64,000 nucleotides of DNA from Planococcus sp. ISL-110 (GCF_018613575.1 NZ_JAGGPX010000009.1:1-64000); one strand, 5' to 3'; shown: positions 43,315 to 51,227, counted from the stretch's first letter. The notes: generated by a model not told the origin, from the letters alone. A program made the numbers and translations.

Positions 43315-43641
43315 TTACCCAATGAAATACTCCCTGTAAAAAACGAACGTCATAACGAGTGCAAAAATAAAATAAGTGAGAGAACCGAAAAAGACAAAAG
43401 AGGTAAATGCCGCCTTATTTTTTAACGGCATCCGAATACCGGTTTCGCCTCTCGTTTCCATGTCTGATTGACGGGTATACGGGCTGGTTCCACCTTTAAA
43501 GCTAAGAAGGGCCAACCCTGCGCAGACGACTCCGAAGGGAATGGATACGTCAACAAAGTTCATGTTAAATGTAGACGAAATCAACCAGTTTCCAATCCCA
43601 AGAACCAGGAGTGTTAATGTGAAAATAAGACCTGACTTCAT
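43315..43641 (-). CDS. Small membrane protein, 108 aa
   Basis: Hydrophobic protein with TM segments at residues ~4-22, 31-47 and 80-102, separated by a polar loop (FKGGTSPYTRQSDMETRGETG) that is probably cytoplasmic. The ATG follows AGGAGAGG. No family recognised. It directly precedes the fused permease on the same strand and is probably co-transcribed, so it might be an accessory subunit. Confidence 0.65.
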   Translation of the reverse strand: MKSGLIFTLTLLVLGIGNWLISSTFNMNFVDVSIPFGVVCAGLALLSFKGGTSPYTRQSDMETRGETGIRMPLKNKAAFTSFVFFGSLTYFIFALVMTFVFYREYFIG

Positions 43642-44235
43642 AAAATTCCTCTCCTGTTTTTTTGATTTTGTGCTGTCGAAAGAAAGAAAAACTTCGATGA
43701 AATATTGGGAAATAAAAAGTCCTTCTTAAGTGTATACGGTAAAAAATACTAATAGTTTCAATTATTCGGAAAATATGTGTACCGCAACTATGCTTTATTA
43801 AGTTCCAGTCAATCTCCTTGCAATGTACGTAGGCCACTTTGTCTTAAATTAGCAACTAGAAGCTAGATATCATCTGACTTCTTGTTAAATGAACTTAGCT
43901 TCCCGTTTCAATATGTAGCTTACATGTCTTCAACCAGAAAGCAAGAAACGTTGCACCAGGTAAAACCGGCATGGAGAAGAGGTCCGGATGTTTTTAAAAA
44001 ATCATCGTGTGAGATAGTTATGTTCTCGAATGAGTCAGCTACTTAGCAACTCAACTGCAAATTGTCAGAGGAAATTGAGTAGGCGGTACATCTATAACTA
44101 TGGAATATATGCCGTAAAATCAAATGAGTTCCCTTTTATCATTAAGAAGGAAATATGGCTAACGAGAACAATACCTAAGATGTAAATATATATTTTATAA
44201 TTAACTTTCTTGCAGAGTTCATTGCCTTACTCGAT
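43642..44235. other. AT-rich intergenic region without recognisable genes
   Basis: About 590 bases between the permease block and the peptide cluster. The short frames here have no ribosome binding site or family resemblance. I see no clear terminator or repeat. Base composition turns markedly more AT-rich from here to about 49.9 kb. Confidence 0.5.
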
Positions 44236-44799
44236 TTAGGCTGTTTCACTACTATATTGCTCTACCAACTTATAAAGGTTTTCTCCGCTTACTGGATGTC
44301 CTTGATTTAAAACCTTTCGATTATTTTTCATGTATATCATATGAGGAATCGCTTGAATCTTTAGATCTTGAAAAATATTTTCATTGATAGAAAAATCTAT
44401 ATCTTCGTTATTAAAGTGACGTAAATACTCTTTATTGTTTTCTAAAGATAAGTCATTAGAAATTACTAAAGTGTTTACACGATCAGAATTTATATTCCTC
44501 TTTATTTCTTTATAAATACTCTTACAGGCTCGACAACCGGGAGATAAAAACAATAATAAAAAATCTTTTTCTGTAGAATCATCAATCGTTAGTTCAATTT
44601 CCTGTTTTCCTATAGTTATAATTTTCATAGGTGGTATTTCTTCTATTAAATTTTGCTTGAAAAATGAAGGATTTTCTTTAATCTGCTCTACTAGCTGAAT
44701 ATATCTTCCTAAAAGTTTTAATATTTTAATATTTAAAATTACTAAAAATAATATGATGCCGTACGTTATTATAGCCAATACTAATAAAGTCTCACTCAT
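44236..44799 (-). CDS. Membrane-anchored thioredoxin-like protein of the peptide cluster
   Basis: A 187-aa protein with one N-terminal TM segment (residues ~3-25) and an extracytoplasmic thioredoxin-like domain. The active site is C89-R-A-C92 in FLSPGCRACKS, and the expected cis-proline lies in IQAIPHMIYM, so the fold is probably redox-active (TlpA/ResA-like or MauD-like). It is translationally linked to the MauE-like gene by an 8-bp overlap. With MauE and a six-cysteine peptide in the same operon, the likely job is to form, reduce or reshuffle the peptide's disulfides outside the membrane. In Bacillus, BdbA plays such a role for sublancin; homology to BdbA is not claimed. Confidence 0.8.
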   Translation of the reverse strand: MSETLLVLAIITYGIILFLVILNIKILKLLGRYIQLVEQIKENPSFFKQNLIEEIPPMKIITIGKQEIELTIDDSTEKDFLLLFLSPGCRACKSIYKEIKRNINSDRVNTLVISNDLSLENNKEYLRHFNNEDIDFSINENIFQDLKIQAIPHMIYMKNNRKVLNQGHPVSGENLYKLVEQYSSETA

Positions 44800-45334
44800 T
44801 ATTAAACACTTCCTCTTCCAAAAATCGTATTTTTTTCACTCGGTTTCTATATTCAACGTACAAGTAATAAGAAAGTGCAATAAGAAGACCTATAGTTAAA
44901 TATGGAAGAATTTGTGGTATCTCTTCTACTGGATGTGGGAATACAATTAATATGATAAGGAGGGAGATCAAGACGCCATTTCTATAAACTGTTTCAATTG
45001 ATAAATTTTCAGAATTTAACAATCCTCCGCAACCACAATTTATTTGTTCGCTACTCGTTTTAAGCTGATAAATGACAATTGATGTGTAGAGTACCAGAAG
45101 TGTTATTGAAGTAAAGATAGTCCAAAAATAATTGTAATTTAAAAGAAGACTTATAGAAATTAAAAATTCTACAAAAAACAAGCTTATCACAACAATCTTA
45201 CCTGGTACGATGAAAGGTAAATTATAGAGAGATACGACCTTTAGATGTTCTTTAAAGTCTATAATTTTATTTAGAGAAGTCGATAGAAATATAATAATGA
45301 TTAAGCTTTGTATAACTAAAGCAAGGTGAGTCAT
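44792..45334 (-). CDS. MauE-like redox-associated membrane protein
   Basis: A 180-aa protein from the ATG at 45334 (GGAGG seven bases upstream). It has four or five TM segments and the MauE-type motif NCGCGG, with cysteines at residues 100 and 102. MauE-like proteins, related to DoxX, pass electrons or disulfides to a partner thioredoxin such as MauD. The start overlaps the ABC exporter stop by four bases (ATGA) and its end overlaps the thioredoxin-like gene by eight, so the three are one translational unit. The sequence supports a membrane redox partner for the thioredoxin-like protein. Confidence 0.8.
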   Translation of the reverse strand: MTHLALVIQSLIIIIFLSTSLNKIIDFKEHLKVVSLYNLPFIVPGKIVVISLFFVEFLISISLLLNYNYFWTIFTSITLLVLYTSIVIYQLKTSSEQINCGCGGLLNSENLSIETVYRNGVLISLLIILIVFPHPVEEIPQILPYLTIGLLIALSYYLYVEYRNRVKKIRFLEEEVFNNE

Positions 45335-47124
45335 TTTCCGACCTCCTTTTCGCTGTGCCACTTAGCTTGCATATTATAAAGTTGCGCATATTCTTTATTA
45401 AGCGTAATCAACTCTTTATGAGTACCCTCTTCAATTAAATGGCCATCTGAAAAAACCAATATCCTATCTGCTATTTTTGTAGAAGCCATACGGTGAGAGA
45501 TAAATATAGACGTTTTGTTCTCAGTTAAATTTTCAAATTGCTCATAAACTTTCATTTCAGCTTTCGGGTCTAATGAAGAAGTTGGTTCATCAAAGATAAA
45601 TATTTCTCCTCCCTTATATAACGCCCTTGCAATTGCAATTTTTTGCCATTGCCCTTCTGACAAGTCTTCTCCATCTAAAAATATTTTCCCTAAAATAGTC
45701 TTAAGACCGAAAGGCAATTTGCTCACTATTGATTCTACTTCAGCTTTAGAAATTACTTTTTTTATTCTTTCTTGATCTACTTCCTTACTCAAAGTGATAT
45801 TTTTTTCTAAGGAAAAGTTGTATTTTATGTAATCTTGAAAAATAATAGTTATATTTTTATGAAGTTCCTTAATATTAATTTTGCCTACATCAGTTCCATC
45901 GATTAAAATTTCTCCTTTGCTTAATGGATATAGACCCATCAAGCAGTTTATAAGAGTAGTCTTTCCTGATCCGTTTTCGCCTACTATAGCAATTTTTTCC
46001 CCATAGTTTATTTTAAAACTTACATTATTCAAAGCTAATTGCTCACTATAAGGGTATTTAAAAGAAACATTTTTAAATTCTAAGGAGCTTTTAAATGAAA
46101 ATGATTTTTCTTTTATAGAAGAAGTTTTTTTCTGATTGGCATCGGTAAATTCTAAAAAATCAAATAAATCACTAATGTAAAGATTTTCACTATATATTTC
46201 TCCAATATTCGTAGCAATTTCTATTAAACTTTTTTCTACCATCTGAACACTCAACAAAATACTTACAAAGTCACCAATCTGCATCGCTTTGTTTCTAGCT
46301 ATTAAAATTAAAAAAAGACTGATTATAAAATAGAGGATAGAAGACAGTACATTTATAGAGGTGTTCGCCTTTTCTCTAGATTTGACTAAATTCACTTGTT
46401 CTTTGCTTACTTTTTTAAAGAGAAAGGCCCATCTATCAAGAAAGTTGCCTTTTAAGTCAAACAGCCTTATCTCTCTGGCACTGTCTCTATCAGTTAGAAG
46501 AGCACTTAGATAAGAATGTTCTCTTGCTTCAGGAGTTTGAAAGACGTGCATGAGATATTGTTTCTTTCCAAACTTTATCTGAATATAAATAATAGGAAAC
46601 ACTACGATCACCACAATCACCATTAGCAACCAGTGGTATTGAACTAAATAAAAAGCTAAGCTAACCACAGTAATAATGGATCTAAGAATCTGAAAAGTTG
46701 AGTGTATAGGAGACATGAAACGGGCACCTTTGCTAAATTGAATTCTCTCTAAATGATTATGAAATTTATGATTTTCAAAATATGACAAAGGAGATTCTGC
46801 AGCTTTTTCTGATACTTTTTTTTCTAGTTCATAATCTATCTTCTTTTCAAACTTAACGTTCAGATAAGTTTGAAAGTTTGGGATACTTTTTTGGAAAGAG
46901 AACACCAATAGTTGTAAAATAAATAATTCTATTACAGTCTTACTATAAATAATCCCTTCCTCCGTTAATAAAAAAGACACTTCATTAACTATTTCTTTAG
47001 ATAACCATACTGTCATTAAAGGGATTAGTCCGGTAACTATGGCCAAAAAAGAAGAAAATATAACCCACAATTTAGCGTGTTTATATATAAATCTAACTGC
47101 TTTTATGTAATATGAATTAGTCAT
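45331..47124 (-). CDS. ABC exporter (fused TM-ATPase) of the peptide cluster
   Basis: A 597-aa half-transporter: six TM helices in residues 1-~320, then an ATPase with Walker A VGENGSGKTTLINCL, Q-loop IIFQDYIKYNFS, signature DLSEGQWQKIAIARAL, Walker B EIFIFDEPTSSLD and the H-loop FISHRMAS. There is no N-terminal C39 peptidase domain, so unlike SunT or LanT-type exporters it would not cut a double-glycine leader itself. The gene follows the 46-aa cysteine-rich peptide gene by 110 bp and is overlapped by the MauE-like gene. It is the natural exporter for that peptide. The codon usage is AT-rich compared with the flanks. Confidence 0.87.
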   Translation of the reverse strand: MTNSYYIKAVRFIYKHAKLWVIFSSFLAIVTGLIPLMTVWLSKEIVNEVSFLLTEEGIIYSKTVIELFILQLLVFSFQKSIPNFQTYLNVKFEKKIDYELEKKVSEKAAESPLSYFENHKFHNHLERIQFSKGARFMSPIHSTFQILRSIITVVSLAFYLVQYHWLLMVIVVIVVFPIIYIQIKFGKKQYLMHVFQTPEAREHSYLSALLTDRDSAREIRLFDLKGNFLDRWAFLFKKVSKEQVNLVKSREKANTSINVLSSILYFIISLFLILIARNKAMQIGDFVSILLSVQMVEKSLIEIATNIGEIYSENLYISDLFDFLEFTDANQKKTSSIKEKSFSFKSSLEFKNVSFKYPYSEQLALNNVSFKINYGEKIAIVGENGSGKTTLINCLMGLYPLSKGEILIDGTDVGKINIKELHKNITIIFQDYIKYNFSLEKNITLSKEVDQERIKKVISKAEVESIVSKLPFGLKTILGKIFLDGEDLSEGQWQKIAIARALYKGGEIFIFDEPTSSLDPKAEMKVYEQFENLTENKTSIFISHRMASTKIADRILVFSDGHLIEEGTHKELITLNKEYAQLYNMQAKWHSEKEVGK

Positions 47125-47163
47125 TTTATCTCCAATTTTTACGGATTTTAAATAATGTATAAA

Positions 47164-47191
47164 GACGGATAATCAAATACAATTATCCGCC
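47164..47191 (-). terminator. Attenuator-like hairpin between peptide and exporter genes
   Basis: CGGATAAT (47173-47166 side) and ATTATCCG form an 8-bp stem with a T-rich but imperfect tail on the minus strand. It would let some transcription pass, giving more peptide than exporter mRNA. Confidence 0.55.
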
Positions 47192-47234
47192 AGTTAAAAA
47201 TTTTTTAAAATTACATAAACGAAATGCGTTTTAC

Positions 47235-47375
47235 TTAACTGTACATTTTTACACAGTAACAAGCTTCTGATCCATCATAAGCGAGTCCGCACTTTTCATA
47301 ATAACCACACGGACACGCAGGAACGCAAGGGGTTCTAGATATACCACTAAGGGATTTGGCAAAATTTTTCAGCAT
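47235..47375 (-). CDS. 46-aa six-cysteine peptide (putative bacteriocin/RiPP-like precursor)
   Basis: Starts MLKNFAKSLSGISR, then a cysteine-rich part with Cys at 17, 21, 23, 29, 39 and 41 (spacing C-x3-C-x-C-x5-C-x9-C-x-C) and the end CVKMYS. The ribosome binding site AAGGAGGTGAAGAA is near-perfect, as expected of a strongly made peptide. The N-terminus has an amphipathic, weakly cationic helix (K3, K7, R14) that may be a leader; a GG/GA cleavage site is not evident. Six cysteines suggest three disulfides or another crosslink. The downstream exporter, MauE-like and thioredoxin-like genes fit export and oxidative folding. No radical-SAM, LanM or YcaO gene is nearby. I know of no family match. 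Confidence 0.82.
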   Translation of the reverse strand: MLKNFAKSLSGISRTPCVPACPCGYYEKCGLAYDGSEACYCVKMYS

Positions 47376-47470
47376 TTCTTCACCTCCTTTTTAAAAGAAT
47401 ATTAATGCTCCCTAATTTTTTATTAAAAGGGAACAAATCATGAATGAATATATTTTTTATATTTTCTAAA

Positions 47471-47484
47471 AAGTTGCGCAACTT
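47471..47484. promoter_or_regulatory. 14-bp palindrome, candidate operator of the RRNPP regulator
   Basis: AAGTTGCGCAACTT is a perfect palindrome about 95 bp upstream of the cysteine-rich peptide start and 220 bp upstream of the regulator. TATAAA/TATATT words suited to a -10 lie between it and the peptide gene. It stands out as GC-containing in an AT-rich region. Confidence 0.5.
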
Positions 47485-47576
47485 ATTTTTAATGATAAAG
47501 GACGGTGTATCGTTTGTAAATTTTGTCATATAACAAACAATTATTACCACATATGGAATAAAATTTGGAAATCGTA

Positions 47577-47585
47577 TGTTATACT
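47577..47585 (+). promoter_or_regulatory. Extended -10 promoter of the regulator gene
   Basis: TG-T-TATACT (47577-47585), an extended -10 with no good -35, about 120 bases before the regulator start. The rest of 47376-47706 is AT-rich non-coding sequence. Confidence 0.45.
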
Positions 47586-47706
47586 AAGTGAAACAACAAA
47601 ATTATCAGTAATAATATATTTTTATCCTGTTTTTTTCCTGTAATTCATTTTAAGATTCAAACAAAATAATATTAATCATCCTTCTATGAAAAAGGAGAGG
47701 CTTTTT

Positions 47707-48963
47707 TTGAGTATAGGCAACAGAATTCGAAGAACAAGAAATCTTAGTGGTCTCAGCTCAGGAGAAGTTTGCGCAGGAATCGTTTCACCTTCTCATTTTA
47801 GTAATATTGAGAATAACCGATTTATGCCTGCAGCTGAAACACTATCGATGATAGCTGAGCGATTATCCGTTCCTCACAGCTATTTTATGTCAATTCATGA
47901 AGACGATAGTGAATTGGCAGAGCTGTTAAATGTATTGAATCAAAATATTGAAGAGGGAAATGTCGGAGGAATCCGACACTTCCTAAAGATTAATGAAAGC
48001 AAACTTTCATACATCTCATCTCTCAAGCAAGAAATGTACTTCAATCTTTTACAATTTTTTGCGTTCATAAAATTAAACTCTATCGATAAGGCAGTTTGTC
48101 TGTACCAAGAAAAAATCGTCTGTTTCAACATCACCACATTGACTGTTAATGAAGAACACCAACAAAGATACTATCATGTTTCAGGTTTATATTTTTTCTT
48201 CATTAAAGACTATGAGAAGAGCATTTATTTCTATAAAAAGGTATTGGAAATCCCTACAAGCCAATTGATTCATGCAAAAATATCCTTTAATATCGCACTT
48301 GCACTTTCTAAAATGCGTAAGTTCATTGAAGCTCTTACTTTTTCAGAAAGAGCTACAGATTTCTATTTCCACTTACACGATTGGAAAAGGATTGGGAATT
48401 GTTATAATTTATCTGCTTATATTGCACGCGAGCAGAAAAAATCGGATGACTCAGAAGCTTATATCCATAAGGGATTCGATATCCTCGACGAAAAATCGAT
48501 TGCATTGAAGGCAATGCTTCTCCATAATTTAGCACTGATTCACAAAGACCGGGGTCACTTTGCTGAATCAATTGATTGCTTGAACTCTGCCATCCAGCTG
48601 AAATTGGAAAGTGGTCAAGCAGATTTGTTTCTTAGCTATCGAGTTAAGCTAGATGTCTTACTTGAAACAGAAGATTTACTTGCATTTAAAAAGCTGGCGG
48701 ATGTCATTGAAGTCCACAGTCTGACAGCTATCGACCAAGCAAGTTTTTACTTTTTACTGGCCCAATACCATCATCTATTTGAGAGCTACGAACTTTATGA
48801 AAATTTAATGAAAAAGGCTGTTGATCTGCTCACAAAAGAACAGACAAATGAATGCCTTATTGCTGCTGCCGATCACTTCTCCCGATTTTACGAAAAGAAC
48901 CATAAATATAAAATGGCTCTCCATTATCAAAAAATATGTACAGTTGCGCTAAAAAACTTTTAA
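47707..48963 (+). CDS. RRNPP-type (NprR/PlcR-like) HTH-TPR quorum-sensing regulator
   Basis: A 418-aa protein from TTG at 47707; AAGGAGAGG lies seven bases ahead, while the ATG at 47686 lies inside the ribosome binding site region. Residues ~1-60 form an XRE-type HTH (SIGNRIRRTRNLSGLSSGEV, then SPSHFSNIENNRFMPAAETL). The rest is a run of TPR-like helical repeats (YYHVSGLYFFFIKDYEKSIYFYKKVLE, NLALIHKDRGHFAESIDCLNSAI) to residue 418. That layout, and a small secreted-peptide gene just downstream, define the Rgg-Rap-NprR-PlcR-PrgX group, in which an imported pheromone binds the TPR domain and switches DNA binding. The likely targets are the divergent peptide/export genes. Confidence 0.88.
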   Translation: MSIGNRIRRTRNLSGLSSGEVCAGIVSPSHFSNIENNRFMPAAETLSMIAERLSVPHSYFMSIHEDDSELAELLNVLNQNIEEGNVGGIRHFLKINESKLSYISSLKQEMYFNLLQFFAFIKLNSIDKAVCLYQEKIVCFNITTLTVNEEHQQRYYHVSGLYFFFIKDYEKSIYFYKKVLEIPTSQLIHAKISFNIALALSKMRKFIEALTFSERATDFYFHLHDWKRIGNCYNLSAYIAREQKKSDDSEAYIHKGFDILDEKSIALKAMLLHNLALIHKDRGHFAESIDCLNSAIQLKLESGQADLFLSYRVKLDVLLETEDLLAFKKLADVIEVHSLTAIDQASFYFLLAQYHHLFESYELYENLMKKAVDLLTKEQTNECLIAAADHFSRFYEKNHKYKMALHYQKICTVALKNF

Positions 48964-48976
48964 GGAGGGAAATACG

Positions 48977-49099
48977 ATGAAAAAGTTAATTATTTTGATT
49001 TCCGTTCTCTTAGCTGTGGTAGTAATCGAAACGTCAGATGTTCAAAGAAATGCTATTAATGGAGAACCTGGTATACCAGAAACTATCATAAAAGTTTGA
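48977..49099 (+). CDS. 40-aa pre-pheromone (PapR/NprX-like signalling peptide)
   Basis: Starts MKKLIILISVLLAVVVIE, a basic N-terminus plus hydrophobic Sec-type signal, followed by a short polar tail ending GIPETIIKV. GGAGGG lies six bases before the ATG, 13 bp after the regulator stop, so the two are co-expressed. Known RRNPP pheromones are five- to ten-residue pieces cut from the C-terminus and re-imported by an Opp permease. Here the mature signal would be something like PETIIKV; the exact ends are not predictable. It was found by reading the sequence, as it is too short for ordinary gene calling. Confidence 0.8.
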   Translation: MKKLIILISVLLAVVVIETSDVQRNAINGEPGIPETIIKV

Positions 49100-49397
49100 T
49101 GTATTATAAAATGTCTTACCATGAATCGACTAAGTGACTTTAAGGATTAAGAAGAATTTAAGTATTATTCATAGCACTCATATTAAATGCTGAGGACCTC
49201 CCATATAGACAGAACCCAGCTACTAACCGGTTTAATTTTTCTTATGTTACTTTAAAATTAATCCCGATATGGATGTTGAGTTTTTACCGCTGCATTACTA
49301 TATATATTCAAGGCATATTTAGTTCTGCTAAATTTATACTCATACGAATTTCATAATGTGAAGAATCTTACTAAAAGACCCTGAAAGACAATAAGGA

Positions 49398-49440
49398 GAA
49401 GCACCAAGTTTCTAGTCTATAGAAGCTTGGTGCATTCTTA
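49398..49440 (+). terminator. Hairpin terminator downstream of the pheromone gene
   Basis: GCACCAAGTTTCTA/TATAGAAGCTTGGTGC stem, followed by ATTCTTAG; a weak T-tail. Confidence 0.6.
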
Positions 49441-49598
49441 GTTGTATACTAATTTAGAAACTGTTTTGGATTTAGCCATATTATCGGCAAAATATTTTGA
49501 GAATACGATAAATGATAAAGATTTTTATAACTTAAAAGCCCCTTAATTTTTTTTACCTTTCATCGAATTTGTTTAAAAATGAATATTTAAATTTAACC

Positions 49599-49720
49599 GT
49601 TCGTAAAAGTACACCTTTCCGAACGCTTTAAAAAGGGCCAAAATACGATAAAAAAGAACGTCCGTAAAGGTGGCAACACACTTTACGGACGTTCGCTAAA
49701 TTACATACACATTTACGAAC
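49599..49720. repeat. Nested inverted repeats in an 830-bp gene-free region
   Basis: The outer arms GTTCGTAAA (49599-49607) and TTTACGAAC (49712-49720) enclose a perfect 14-bp stem, GAACGTCCGTAAAG (49656-49669) and CTTTACGGACGTTC (49681-49694). No T-run follows. Apart from this and the terminator at 49398, the region 49100-49931 shows no gene that I can support. Confidence 0.75.
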
Positions 49721-49931
49721 ACTTTTCCGGTGAGTGAAGGGAAACATTCATTTTACGGGATAAATTTTGTAACATCGTAAATTTGGCTATATACGAATTC
49801 TTTTTCTCTGTCCATTCCTTCTATCTGCATGATTGATTTTCCGCTTCATAGAGGAAAACAGTAACCCCTCCCTTTTTGGAAATCTGCGTTAGAATAGAAG
49901 ATAAGTACATTACCTATCAGGAGGAATCGCA

Positions 49932-50870
49932 ATGAGATTTGGCATTATCGGAACAAATTGGATCACCGATCGATTCATTAAAGCGGCAAAGCAGCATCCA
50001 GAATTTACGATTGGGGCAATTTATTCACGGACAACGGAAACTGGCAATGCGTTTGCGGCAAAGCATGACGTTGAAAACGTCTATACGGACATGAACGCGA
50101 TGTTCAGCAGCGGGGACATTGAAGCGGTTTATATCGCCTCCCCCAACGCCTTCCATGCCGAGCAAAGCATCCTGGCCATGGAGCACGGCATCCACGTGCT
50201 GTGCGAAAAGCCTGCAGTAACGTCAGTCAAAGAAATGGACCGCGTCATCGAAGCTTCACATACCCACAAGATTACTTATATGGAAGCAATGAAATCCACG
50301 GTGACGCCGTCTTTCCTGAATTTGAAGAAGAATTTGGAAAAAATCGGACCGATCCGCCGTTTCGTTTTTCATTACAATCAATATTCTTCACGCTACGACA
50401 ATTACAAGAACGGCGTCATCGAAAATGCCTTTAAGCCGGAACTGGGCAACGGCGCAAAAATGGATCTTGGCGTGTACGGCATCGCACCCGTTATCCATTT
50501 GGCAGGTGCTCCCGAATCAGCCATGAAAAATAATTATCTCCTGTCTACAGGAGCAGATGGACAAGGCAGCATGATTCTGAACTATGCCGGTCTGGAAGCC
50601 ATCATCATGTATTCGAAGATTTCGGATTCCTTTATGCCGAGTGAAATCCAGGGCGAGAACGGCATCATCGAAATCGACCGAATCAGTGACCCGAAGCACA
50701 TCACCATCAAATACCGGGATGGCGGGACAGAAGATTTGTCTATAGCACACGAATTCGATACGATGTATTACGAATTGGCAGAGTTCATGGACTGCGTGAA
50801 AAACGGGCAGCTGGAATCCGCCATCAATACGCACGCCATTTCACGCGAAGTGACGAAACTGCTGGTGTGA
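49932..50870 (+). CDS. Gfo/Idh/MocA-family oxidoreductase
   Basis: A 312-aa NAD(P)-dependent dehydrogenase of sugar or cyclitol-like substrates. The N-terminal Rossmann motif is MRFGIIGTNWITDRFIKAA, and the family signature HGIHVLCEKPAV gives the conserved EKP near residue 95. The C-terminal domain has GNGAKMDLGVYGIAPVIHLAGAP, which supplies the catalytic-region D and H. Length is a little below the family average (330-360) but no part seems missing. Close Bacillus relatives are unassigned. Start follows AGGAGG. Single gene; substrate not deducible. Confidence 0.88.
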   Translation: MRFGIIGTNWITDRFIKAAKQHPEFTIGAIYSRTTETGNAFAAKHDVENVYTDMNAMFSSGDIEAVYIASPNAFHAEQSILAMEHGIHVLCEKPAVTSVKEMDRVIEASHTHKITYMEAMKSTVTPSFLNLKKNLEKIGPIRRFVFHYNQYSSRYDNYKNGVIENAFKPELGNGAKMDLGVYGIAPVIHLAGAPESAMKNNYLLSTGADGQGSMILNYAGLEAIIMYSKISDSFMPSEIQGENGIIEIDRISDPKHITIKYRDGGTEDLSIAHEFDTMYYELAEFMDCVKNGQLESAINTHAISREVTKLLV

Positions 50871-50947
50871 AGCTAAAGATTTGAGCAAACCGGGATATAG
50901 GTATTGGCTTTTTTCCATTGCTTTAGAGAATATAAGATGAAAAAACC

Positions 50948-51065
50948 GCTCCAGGCGGACGCTTTCCCGGGGTGCGGCTTCAGACGCTTCCCCCGCTTTG
51001 CTCAGTCCAGTGTCTTCAGCTCGTACTGCTCTCCCCCAGGAGCCGCCGCCTTCCGCTCTTTTTCT
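50948..51065. repeat. Dispersed GC-rich repeat, longer copy
   Basis: Contains GCGGACGCTTTCCCGGGG, CTTCAGACGCTTCCCCCGCTT and CCAGGAGCCGCCGCCTTCCG, related to the fragment at 1878-1935. It is much more GC-rich than its surroundings. It fills most of the gene-free stretch 50871-51227. Confidence 0.5.
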
Positions 51066-51227
51066 GAGCATCCTGTAACTCTTAGTAAACGAAAAACCGA
51101 ATTGTATGTTACAAGTAAGATATGGAGCAAAATAGTACTCATTAAGAATGATTCACTCAACATAGATTATTCTTTTTCAAATTTAACTTGATGAAAATCA
51201 CTACTTCGACAACAAAGGAAGTGCACT

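Noticed and set aside
43565-43837. A 90-aa minus-strand gene upstream of the 108-aa membrane protein
   Set aside because: It overlaps the start of that gene in another frame and has no ribosome binding site or family resemblance.
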